Under the pieces are notes generated by a model. The model had not been told where the DNA came from, did no database searches, and saw nothing but the letters and a program-made list of their open reading frames with translations. Positions 44,525-52,249 of a DNA stretch of 64,000 nt are shown here, piece by piece. Position 1 is the stretch's first letter; every line of letters begins with the position of its first letter. Where the stretch lies: the NCBI GenBank assembly GCA_964496035.1, contig CAZBXI010000001.1, positions 1 to 64,000 on the forward strand, read 5' to 3'. This DNA is from EX4484-217-1 sp964496035 (lineage in GTDB: Archaea > Thermoproteota > Thermoprotei_A > EX4484-217-1). The position numbers and the translations under genes are program-made.

Positions 44525-46388
44525 TAAAATAATACCGTACATGCTCATAGTAGTGGGCTTAATGATTTCCATGTACATTTCTAATCCTCAGATTTTTGAA
44601 AAACCCTATTACGCAACATTGCTTGTAGCCTCAACAGCAATTACTATATCAATAGCAATAATGGGTAGAGAGAAAATTAGGAAGCTATTAGGCGCTAAGC
44701 TCAGAAAAAGTATCATTAAAGATATAAATGATTTCCACGTTGAAGAGAACATAGTAATTATGCCTAATAAGGACATTTATAAAGGGGCAATAGTATATAC
44801 GGTAAGCGAAATACCGTATACGTTTGCCGATGTGTCACAAAGTTTTCTACTGCAACAAATAAGGGCATTTACTAACTTTATAGTTGCATCCGAAGACAAT
44901 ACTTCCTTACTTTTAATTAAAAAGAGCGGGGATGTGAGAAAATACGTTAGGAACCTTGAACGTACCATAACTAATTATAAAGTGCTGCTTTCCGCAGATC
45001 CTGCTAACCCCTACATTCAGAGAAAACTGCAGAAACTTGAAGCATTATTTAACAGGATAAGTAGAGGAGAAACACCAATCAATGTAAAAATATATTTAAT
45101 AGCTTCAGCCCAAGACAGAAATGTTAGGAAACTCTATGAAAAGTTAAGAAGGAAAGGTGAGACATTATCTTCATCGTTTAAAGCAAGCTTAGGGCTAGAG
45201 TTAAGGAAGGCATCTGAAGAAGAAGTATTAGAAGCAATAACACATGGCCTTCTAGGTGAAAGTAAACCTATAACCATGCTTGAATCTGACTTGAGCTTCC
45301 TAACACCTATAGGATATGTTAAGCGGCCTAAAATTTCTGGTGAAGGAATATTTATAGGAGAGGATATTGACTATGGAACGCTAGTATTCTACGATTTCGA
45401 AAAACACTTAACTAAACATATGGTTATCATTGGACCTACAGGTAGGGGTAAAACAACGTTATTGTACACGATAGCTAAGAGGGTTATTGAACAATACGAT
45501 GTTCCCATATGGATTTTGGACTTAAGAGGAGAATTTATCGGATTAAGTAAAACAATGGGTATCTCAGTAGTAGACCCTGAGAAAACACCAATCAACTTAA
45601 TGTTACCATGGTTTACTAGCCCAAGGCTTAGAGCAAGGCAGTTAATAGATTTAATTAAATCGTTAACAGATTTAGAACCCACAGAAGAGTACATATTATA
45701 CATGTCGATACTTAAATCATATGAACGTGCTCAGCAGCCTAACCTAGAAACGCTAATAAGAGTTATTCAAGAAGAAAAATCATCGAGTTCAGAACTAGAA
45801 CTAAAGTTCTACACCTTACTTACAAAAATAGAGCAGTTAAATAGCAAAGTATTTCTAGGAAGCAGTTACGGCAATGTATTCTCCATAGTTAAGAAACCCG
45901 TAATTTTTGCCCTATATAAGCTACCTGAAGAGTATAGGAAAATATATGCGTTGGCGATCCTACAAATACTTACTAATTACATGTTAACATTAACGCCGAC
46001 GAACAAGCTTAGACGCTTAGTACTAATAGATGAAGCTTGGAGGCTTACAGATACTAAATCCGGATCTAAAATTATTAGGAGTCTAATCAAGGAAGGTAGA
46101 GGCTACGGGTTAGCAGTTGCTCTTGCCTCACAAGACATTACAGATTTCCCAAAGGACGTACTTGACAACGCCGGCACTGTCATCGTATTTGGCTCCAATA
46201 GTAAGGACTACATAGAAGCTGTAGCTAGGTACATGAAGCTTAATGAGGAGGAGAAAGAGAGAATGACGTGGTTGAAAACAGGAGAGGCACTAATCAGAAT
46301 TACAGGGGATCCTAGACCAATATGGGTAAAAATAATACCGGAAAGCATGGAGGCTCAGAGCATAGTATCTAAAGCAGAAAATAGGTAA
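44514..46388 (+). CDS. cedB: CedB-like HerA/VirB4-family ATPase
   Basis: 624 residues from the ATG at 44514, which follows GAGGTGA by 5-6 nt; a GTG at 44505 is in frame. Two N-terminal membrane helices (about 5-50) precede a VirB4-like domain with Walker A GPTGRGKTT near 307-315, LDLRGEF, and Walker B LIDEAW near 502. SQDITDF and ATP-lobe motifs follow. CedB energises DNA import between crenarchaeal cells. It overlaps the preceding small gene by 11 bp, indicating translational coupling. Confidence 0.82.
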   Translation: MESSKIIPYMLIVVGLMISMYISNPQIFEKPYYATLLVASTAITISIAIMGREKIRKLLGAKLRKSIIKDINDFHVEENIVIMPNKDIYKGAIVYTVSEIPYTFADVSQSFLLQQIRAFTNFIVASEDNTSLLLIKKSGDVRKYVRNLERTITNYKVLLSADPANPYIQRKLQKLEALFNRISRGETPINVKIYLIASAQDRNVRKLYEKLRRKGETLSSSFKASLGLELRKASEEEVLEAITHGLLGESKPITMLESDLSFLTPIGYVKRPKISGEGIFIGEDIDYGTLVFYDFEKHLTKHMVIIGPTGRGKTTLLYTIAKRVIEQYDVPIWILDLRGEFIGLSKTMGISVVDPEKTPINLMLPWFTSPRLRARQLIDLIKSLTDLEPTEEYILYMSILKSYERAQQPNLETLIRVIQEEKSSSSELELKFYTLLTKIEQLNSKVFLGSSYGNVFSIVKKPVIFALYKLPEEYRKIYALAILQILTNYMLTLTPTNKLRRLVLIDEAWRLTDTKSGSKIIRSLIKEGRGYGLAVALASQDITDFPKDVLDNAGTVIVFGSNSKDYIEAVARYMKLNEEEKERMTWLKTGEALIRITGDPRPIWVKIIPESMEAQSIVSKAENR

Positions 46389-46423
46389 AATATAATAAAA
46401 CCCTGATATTATTGTTCTAAATG

Positions 46424-46493
46424 AAACCGTGCGATCTAACCCCGCATGGGTAGAGATGAGCACGGGGGTCACCTCTAGGCAACACTACACCCT
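46424..46493. ncRNA. GC-rich intergenic segment, possible structured RNA
   Basis: A 70-bp stretch is about 59% G+C in otherwise AT-rich DNA. Perfect short stems are present: CCGTGC/GCACGG and TAGAG/CTCTA. A single ACA lies near the right end. In AT-rich hyperthermophiles such islands often mark structural RNAs (H/ACA or other). No tRNA or C/D-box pattern fits. It ends shortly before the next gene. Confidence 0.35.
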
Positions 46494-46514
46494 TTAATTC
46501 CAACGTCTTTCTCG

Positions 46515-47054
46515 GTGATTTTCTTGAACAACCTAAGCAGCATTACGCCCGTGCATGCAGAATCTTACTTCATTGTTGAACGAAATGGCACTTTTAACCA
46601 AATATTAAAATATCAATATCACGACCCAGAGGAGTACTTCTATAAGCTCATACATAAACCACGTGAATATTATAATGAAATCAGCAGATTATATTCGGTT
46701 ATTAAAGAAGTTTTAGAAGAAGAGAGAGTGCTCATAAACGGAAAAAGAGTAAGCCTAAACGTTGAATTTATAAACATTGACTTTACAGGGTACATAGATT
46801 TACCCTACATAGTATATTTTATAAAGTTCAAAGGAACATTAAAGAAAGGTGTTAATGTTTTCGAAGACTATTACGGCGAAACCGTGGCAGAATATGATTA
46901 CGAAGTATACTGGTTTTTTCCTAAGCGAACTAAGATATTAGAAGTTTATGTTGATGGAGACTACGATCTCGTAGATGACAATAAGCTCTTTATTTGGGTT
47001 AGAAAAGGCGATAAAATATCAGGTTATGAGAAAATAGTTTTTAAGCTCTCTTAA
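46515..47054 (+). CDS. Possible exported protein, downstream of the Ced-like operon
   Basis: A 179-residue protein, beta-rich after a short hydrophobic start ending in VHA-ES that could be a cleaved signal. The start is uncertain: GTG at 46515, or TTG at 46524 after GGTGA. Alternating Tyr/Val/Lys strands (YIVYFIKFKG, AEYDYEVYWFF) suggest an extracellular sandwich domain. It follows the CedB-like gene, so a surface role in the same system is possible. It overlaps priL by 14 bp, convergently. Confidence 0.55.
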   Translation: MIFLNNLSSITPVHAESYFIVERNGTFNQILKYQYHDPEEYFYKLIHKPREYYNEISRLYSVIKEVLEEERVLINGKRVSLNVEFINIDFTGYIDLPYIVYFIKFKGTLKKGVNVFEDYYGETVAEYDYEVYWFFPKRTKILEVYVDGDYDLVDDNKLFIWVRKGDKISGYEKIVFKLS

Positions 47055-48174
47055 TTCTTAGCACATTCTTATAATATTTCACTAAAGGATTCTTCACGTT
47101 ACACTCTTCGATACATAAACCTAGTGTTCTCATGGTGTCGCAATTATAAGGCTTATACTTCTTCCTGGAACCTCTTAAACCAGCTAAATGTTCAACCTGA
47201 TATTTAGCTATGGTTTCATCAAAATCAGGTAATTTTCTAAAAACATTAACAACAGATTCTACATCTAGTCCTATATTAAGGAGGAAAGTAGCTAAAGCAA
47301 ACCTAGCATGGTGTGAGAGATGTTTACCATCTAAAGCATCCTGATAGAGAACTTTAATACATGGTGGAAAAGCTTCAAAAACAACAATTCCTAAGCTTCT
47401 AAGTTCATCAAATTTCTCCTTCATACTAGCGTAAAGCGCGTATCGTGCATGTTCCTTTCTTATTTTTTGTACTTCCGACTCTATATTGCTTAAAATATCT
47501 TTAACTAAGTTAGGTATTTCCTCTCTGCTTAGAGGTCTAACTTGTTGTTCTATAGTATTAGTTATGATTTCTACTAAATATCTAATGACTTTCTCCCTAG
47601 TTAAGTAAACAAATCCTTCTGAGACCATTTGATTAACAAGTTTCCAGGAAAGATCACTATGTAGCCTTATAGACTTAAGATAATCTCTAACATGAACCCT
47701 AAATGGGTACTTTATGTCATATATTACTCCCCTACTTATAAGATAAGGGATTTTAAGAGGCTTATTTTCTATATTATCCAATAATATCCCTAGCTTACTT
47801 GCTATTACAGATAAAACATCGTTACTTTCATCCATCAAGAACTTCCTTATTCTCTCTGCTTCAGCTACCGCGTATTTTCTGGTAAGCCACTTATCATTGA
47901 GAACAGATAATACTATTATGCTTAAATAGTACGCTACTATTTCTTCATCATCTGATATTCCAATAGGATCAGGTATTTTCCCCTTTATTGCACCCAAAAT
48001 TCTTTCTCTTACACGCCTTCCTAATCTTTTAATATCCATGGTTTTTAGAATATCCATGAAGCTTAATCTTACGCTATATTTTATGTTAAAGTATTGCGTA
48101 GGTTGAATTAAAAAAGGGTATTTAGTAAAATCTACATGCACCCTTATATTTCTTCCAACGCCTTGCTTACTCAT
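47041..48174 (-). CDS. priL: DNA primase large subunit PriL
   Basis: A 377-residue protein with four conserved cysteines (C272, C345, C354, C358) that ligate the [4Fe-4S] cluster of archaeal/eukaryotic PriL. Surrounding motifs are HHARFALATFL and PYNCDTMRTLGLC. The N-terminal helical domain begins with DFTKYPFL. PriL regulates primer synthesis by PriS, which is not in the window. Full length for the family. Confidence 0.95.
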   Translation of the reverse strand: MSKQGVGRNIRVHVDFTKYPFLIQPTQYFNIKYSVRLSFMDILKTMDIKRLGRRVRERILGAIKGKIPDPIGISDDEEIVAYYLSIIVLSVLNDKWLTRKYAVAEAERIRKFLMDESNDVLSVIASKLGILLDNIENKPLKIPYLISRGVIYDIKYPFRVHVRDYLKSIRLHSDLSWKLVNQMVSEGFVYLTREKVIRYLVEIITNTIEQQVRPLSREEIPNLVKDILSNIESEVQKIRKEHARYALYASMKEKFDELRSLGIVVFEAFPPCIKVLYQDALDGKHLSHHARFALATFLLNIGLDVESVVNVFRKLPDFDETIAKYQVEHLAGLRGSRKKYKPYNCDTMRTLGLCIEECNVKNPLVKYYKNVLRIKRA

Positions 48175-48198
48175 AGTTAAACAACTTGAATACTAGGA

Positions 48199-48738
48199 TT
48201 ACTCTACTTTAATACTAAACCCTTCCTCAGCTTCCTCTTTAACCTTCTTAATTTTAACTTCAAGAACACCGTTCCTATAGCTTGCTTTGGCTGTTTCAGG
48301 TTTAACATCGGTGGGTAATTCTACTTCTTTGTAATATTTCCTATCACCACTAGCAGCTGAGATTATTAATGTTCTACCCTTAATTTTTACGTCTATGTCC
48401 TCCTTATTCACTCCGGGAACTTCGGCAACAACAGTTATTGTATCTTTGTCTTCTATGACGTCTACAAGTGGTTCTCTTTCTTCAGAAATCTTAGGCCTTC
48501 CAGCAATACGCCTGACATTACCGAACTCCTTAATTATAGGTTTACCGTCGGGACCTATGGTTATACTGAAACCATAAACATAGGGACCAAATACTCTTCT
48601 CTCTCCAAACTCTTCAGCAAATTCTTCCATTTTCTCTATTCTTCTCATCCAATCTCTAAACTCCTTATCGAGGTTTTCAAAAATATCTTCAAAAAATTCA
48701 TCAAAAATATCCCAGAAACTTTTTCTTCTTCTAGGCAT
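48199..48738 (-). CDS. hsp20: Small heat shock protein (Hsp20/alpha-crystallin)
   Basis: A 179-residue protein with an acidic-helical N-terminus (FFEDIFENLDKEFRDWMRR) and an alpha-crystallin domain. The domain runs from VDVIEDKDTITVVAEVPGV to the diagnostic ASYRNGVLEVKI, with a C-terminal IKV anchor. It forms oligomers that hold unfolding proteins. The promoter carries a perfect 9-bp inverted repeat (separate entry). Confidence 0.93.
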   Translation of the reverse strand: MPRRRKSFWDIFDEFFEDIFENLDKEFRDWMRRIEKMEEFAEEFGERRVFGPYVYGFSITIGPDGKPIIKEFGNVRRIAGRPKISEEREPLVDVIEDKDTITVVAEVPGVNKEDIDVKIKGRTLIISAASGDRKYYKEVELPTDVKPETAKASYRNGVLEVKIKKVKEEAEEGFSIKVE

Positions 48739-48773
48739 CTATACTCACACCTTACCCTCTAAATTTCACTTCA

Positions 48774-48821
48774 AGTATTCTCTAGAACTGTATGAGTATA
48801 AAAGCTTTAAACGAGAATACT
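48774..48821 (-). promoter_or_regulatory. 9-bp inverted repeat around the hsp20 TATA box
   Basis: AGTATTCTC (48774-48782) and GAGAATACT (48813-48821) are perfect inverted copies, with 30 bp between them. On the minus strand the TATA-like TTTAAAGCTTTTATA lies between the two arms. Binding of a dimeric repressor to both arms would block TBP/TFB, as expected for a heat-shock operator. Confidence 0.55.
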
Positions 48822-48851
48822 ATGACAGTGCATGTTACAGTATTTCCTACA

Positions 48852-49238
48852 TTATTTTTCGAAAACTATTTTTAACCCATGAAAGAGATGTTTAAATCTC
48901 AAGAAGGAATTCATGTTAAGAATTATGTCGTCATTCTCCTTAACGTAGCTTAATCCTTCAAGAGGATTAAGAGGTGGTTTTGGTATGTTTTCACATATGT
49001 TTTTGCCTAAATATTTCCATTTGATTTTTGTTCTTCCGCTCTCTCTAATGTGAACTATTTTCCACCAATAGCGACCATGATAAACATACTTCCTGCCTTT
49101 CACTGCAACTACATGTGTTGGTTTTAGGTAGAATCCGAGCCTTCTAATTAGGTCATTATACTCTCTAAGCTCTTCTTCATATTCTCTCTGGATATCAACA
49201 ATCCTTCTATAACCACCAATAATCCTAACTCTGGACAT
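48852..49238 (-). CDS. Hypothetical basic protein
   Basis: A 128-residue basic protein, not recognised. A central block KYVYHGRYWWKIVHIRESGRTKIKWKYLG reads as beta strands rich in aromatic and basic residues and may bind nucleic acid. It is preceded on the same strand by guide RNA candidate 7. Function unknown. Confidence 0.55.
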   Translation of the reverse strand: MSRVRIIGGYRRIVDIQREYEEELREYNDLIRRLGFYLKPTHVVAVKGRKYVYHGRYWWKIVHIRESGRTKIKWKYLGKNICENIPKPPLNPLEGLSYVKENDDIILNMNSFLRFKHLFHGLKIVFEK

Positions 49239-49250
49239 GGTTTAGAACCC

Positions 49251-49316
49251 GCTATCAGCCGCGGCCATTTATATCATCGTCTTCGGCTCAAAGAGGGAAA
49301 GGCCCATCATCCTCCG
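49251..49316 (-). ncRNA. C/D-box guide sRNA candidate 7
   Basis: On the minus strand: C box GGATGA (49312-49307), D' TTGA (49291-49288), an 8-nt spacer, C' CGATGA (49279-49274) and D CTGA (49258-49255). Guides are about 15 nt each; the D guide is GC-rich (AAATGGCCGCGG). It lies in the gap upstream of a minus-strand gene, like candidate 4. Target not identified. Confidence 0.65.
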
Positions 49317-49384
49317 GAATATTTACTGTTATGAGAGAAGTATTTAGCTTTTCAACACATATAGTATATTAAAGCTTAATTGAG

Positions 49385-50231
49385 GTGAATAGTCTTTAAG
49401 GGGAAAATAGTTTCTGCAGCAATACCTCAAACAGAGGAAGGTAAGCAATACCATATTCACTGTAAACCGGGAGATGTAGCCCCATATGTTCTTCTTCCTG
49501 GGGATCCTGGAAGAGTTTACCGAATCGCTAAATACTGGGATGAAAAGAGAGAAGTAGCTAAACATAGAGAGTATGTGACTTTTACTGGAAAATACAAGGG
49601 AGTACCTATATCTGCGACAAGCACAGGCATAGGCGGGCCAGCGGCTGCAATAGCCGTTGAAGAGCTATTACGTGTAGGCGCTCACACGTTTATCAGAGTA
49701 GGTACTACAGGGGCTATTCAAAAGTTCATCGGGGTTGGTGACTTAATAATCACTACAGCTGCTGTAAGACTTGATGGAACAAGTAAGCAGTACGTATATA
49801 CCGAGTACCCTGCTGTCGCCAGCTACGAAGTTGTTCTAGCACTTATTGAGGCAGCGGAAAGTTTAGGAGTAAAATACCACGTGGGCATATCAGCTTCTAC
49901 AGACTCATTCTATACAGGACAAGGTAGGCCTGGATATAAGGGGTATATGTTAAGCTGGATGAAAAACATAATCCCCGATCTTCAAAGAACAAATGTTCTA
50001 AATTTCGAAATGGAATCTTCAACAATATTTACGCTAGCTAACATTTACGGTGCTAGAGCCGGTAGTGTATGCGCCGCAGTAGCCAATAGAGTAACCGACG
50101 AATTTGTTGTAGATGCAGGTGTGGAAGATGCCATAAAAGTAGCTAATGAAGCTGTTCGCATACTTTACGAATGGGATGGCGTGAAAGTAGAGAAGGGGAA
50201 GAAGCACTTCTATCCCTCTCTAATAACGTGA
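49385..50231 (+). CDS. Nucleoside (uridine-type) phosphorylase, 5' end abnormal
   Basis: The coding sequence matches the PNP/UDP family: YVLLPGDPGRVYRIAKYW, then HREYVTFTGKYKGVPI, GIGGPAAAIAVEEL, RVGTTGAI and EMESSTIF. The conserved N-terminal part starts near 49398 but has no in-frame ATG, GTG or TTG before 49575. A GTG at 49385 with the right ribosome-binding context reads GTG AAT AGT CTT and then TAA. A +1 shift at CTT-T rejoins the long frame and gives about 281 residues. So there is either an extra base, a programmed frameshift or a non-standard start. It begins the nucleoside-degradation cluster and yields ribose-1-phosphate. Confidence 0.85.
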
Positions 50232-50247
50232 GTTCAAGGATGAAAAT

Positions 50248-51246
50248 ATGGAAACAAAAATATTAGTTTCAAAGCTTGTTAACGACATTGTGTCATGGAA
50301 AATCAGAAGCTCAACAGAACTAGTTGAAGAAACGCTCAATACTTTAGAATACATAATTAAAGACTCTAAAACCTTGGACTCATTAGCACTAAATGTAATT
50401 TACACAATAAATGAAGTGATTAAAGTTAGACCAACAGCTGCAATGCTAATTAACTGTTCTAGAGATATTTTGCTAGAACTAAGCAATGTAGTTAGTAATA
50501 AGCCCAAATTATCTGAAGCTAAGGAAATATTACTAGGCAGAATTAAGAGGATAAAGAGTAGAATGGCAAGCAACATAGAAAGGATAGCTACCATAGGTGC
50601 TAATAGAATAATTTCAGGAGATGTAATAATGACCTCTGCTTACAGTAAAACAGTTATGAAGATTTTAGAAAAAGCACTAGAGCAAGGTAAGAAGTTTGAA
50701 GTTTTCATTACGGAATCCAGACCGGGTGATGATGGAAAAATAGTTGCTTCGGAGCTGAGTAAACTAGGGCTAAAGGTAACTTTAATTGTAGACTCAGCTA
50801 TGAGACATTTCATGAAATATACTACTAGGGTGTTTTTAGGGGCAGAGGCCGTAGCAGCTAATGGAGCGGTAATCAGTAAAGTCGGTTCATCGCTTATGGC
50901 CCTAATAGCACATGAGGCCAGGGTTAGGGTTTTCGTAGCTGCATCAATACTCAAATTTAATTACGAAACAGTCTTTGGAGAACTAGTTAAGATACCTCAA
51001 GCACCCGAAGAAACCATTCTACCTAGAAAGGTAAAGGAGAAAATAGGTAAGAACGTTAAAACAGAAATACCCATATTAGACGTTATACCTCCCGAGTATG
51101 TAGACGCTATAATAACAGAGTACGGTGTAATAGCTCCTCAAGCCATACCGCTGCTCATGCATGACCTTTTAAAGACATGGCCTCTTAAAGCAGCAGACGT
51201 TAATGAAATAATGAATAGTATATTGAAGGTGGTGAAGAGTGGGTGA
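50248..51246 (+). CDS. eIF2B/ribose-1,5-bisphosphate isomerase-like protein, catalytic residues replaced
   Basis: A 332-residue Rossmann-like protein of the IF-2B/R15Pi/MtnA superfamily, about as long as and similar to its downstream neighbour. The catalytic Cys of the isomerases (THCNS) is Ala at residue 131 (TSAYS), and the catalytic Asp (GADTVAANGA) is Glu at residue 200 (GAEAVAANGA). It is therefore probably non-catalytic: a regulatory subunit or an eIF2B-like protein. It starts 16 bp after the phosphorylase and overlaps the next gene by 8 bp, a tight operon. Confidence 0.85.
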   Translation: METKILVSKLVNDIVSWKIRSSTELVEETLNTLEYIIKDSKTLDSLALNVIYTINEVIKVRPTAAMLINCSRDILLELSNVVSNKPKLSEAKEILLGRIKRIKSRMASNIERIATIGANRIISGDVIMTSAYSKTVMKILEKALEQGKKFEVFITESRPGDDGKIVASELSKLGLKVTLIVDSAMRHFMKYTTRVFLGAEAVAANGAVISKVGSSLMALIAHEARVRVFVAASILKFNYETVFGELVKIPQAPEETILPRKVKEKIGKNVKTEIPILDVIPPEYVDAIITEYGVIAPQAIPLLMHDLLKTWPLKAADVNEIMNSILKVVKSG

Positions 51247-52249
51247 GATGAAATATCCTAAAGAAGTACATCAAATAGCAGACGATATAAGAAGCATGAA
51301 GATAAGAGGAGCAGGTAGAATAGCTAGAGCAGCTGCTAAAGCATTAAAAATTGCTGCTGAAAAATATGAAGGACCTGCAGATGTAGAGTCTTTTATAACG
51401 TACATAGATAATGTAGCCAAGATACTTTTAGAAACAAGACCTACAGCTGTTTCTTTACCCAATGCTGTCATGTATATTACTTCGAGGTTGAGAAGAAAAA
51501 GACCGGTAAATGTAAATGAGGCCATATTGATAGTTAGGAGAACAGCTGATGATTTTATAAATTACTCGTTAACTGCAACGGAAAGGATAGGACTCATAGG
51601 TTCGAGAAGAATCCTAAGTGGAGAAATAATATTAACACACTGTAATAGTACTGCTGCACTTTCAGTTATAATACATGCGCATAGGCAAGGCAAGGATATT
51701 AAAGTCTATGCTACGGAAACAAGACCTAAATTCCAAGGCCACATAACCGCTAAAACGCTTTTAGCCGAGGGCATAGATGTCACGTTAGTACCTGATGCCG
51801 CAGTGAGATATGTTATGAAGAAAATAGATAAAGTAATTGTTGGCGCAGACACTGTTGCAGCCAATGGAGCAGTAGTTAATAAAATAGGTACTTCAAACAT
51901 AGCATTAGCAGCACATGAAGCCAGAGTCAGGGTCTTCGTAGCTGCTGAAACTTACAAATTCAGTCCAGCTACAGTAATAGGTGAACTCGTAGAGATAGAA
52001 GAAAGAGATCCAAGAGAAATAGTTGATGAAAAGTTCTTAAAAGAGAACCCAAACGTTATTGTAAGAAATCCAGCGTTCGACGTAACCCCACCGGAGTACA
52101 TAGACGCTATCATAACTGAGGAAGGACTCATACCACCTCAAGCCGCATATCTTATACTAATTGAGAAATTCGGATGGGTAATTCAAGACTACTTCATAAG
52201 TAAATATTCTCTAAGAGAGGAGGATGAGGATTGGTACCAGAAGTTGTAG
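51239..52249 (+). CDS. Ribose-1,5-bisphosphate isomerase
   Basis: A 336-residue protein with both catalytic residues of the family: Cys135 in LTHCNSTAAL and Asp204 in VGADTVAANGAVVNKIGT. Positions agree with those known for the Thermococcus enzyme. It converts ribose-1,5-bisphosphate to ribulose-1,5-bisphosphate in archaeal nucleoside catabolism. The start is GTG at 51239, with an ATG three codons later as an alternative. It overlaps both neighbours and is co-transcribed with the phosphorylase and the PfkB kinase. Confidence 0.9.
   Translation: MGEMKYPKEVHQIADDIRSMKIRGAGRIARAAAKALKIAAEKYEGPADVESFITYIDNVAKILLETRPTAVSLPNAVMYITSRLRRKRPVNVNEAILIVRRTADDFINYSLTATERIGLIGSRRILSGEIILTHCNSTAALSVIIHAHRQGKDIKVYATETRPKFQGHITAKTLLAEGIDVTLVPDAAVRYVMKKIDKVIVGADTVAANGAVVNKIGTSNIALAAHEARVRVFVAAETYKFSPATVIGELVEIEERDPREIVDEKFLKENPNVIVRNPAFDVTPPEYIDAIITEEGLIPPQAAYLILIEKFGWVIQDYFISKYSLREEDEDWYQKL

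Noticed and set aside
42602..46388. Integrated conjugative plasmid or virus
   Set aside because: No relaxase, integrase, replication gene, att repeat or tRNA junction is visible, and neighbouring genes (priL, hsp20) are chromosomal housekeeping genes.
46424..46493. tRNA gene
   Set aside because: No T-loop, anticodon stem or acceptor pairing could be built.
50248..51246. Eukaryote-like eIF2B translation factor
   Set aside because: Operon context with a nucleoside phosphorylase, an isomerase and a sugar kinase makes a metabolic or regulatory partner more likely than a GTP-exchange factor; archaea use no known eIF2B exchange.
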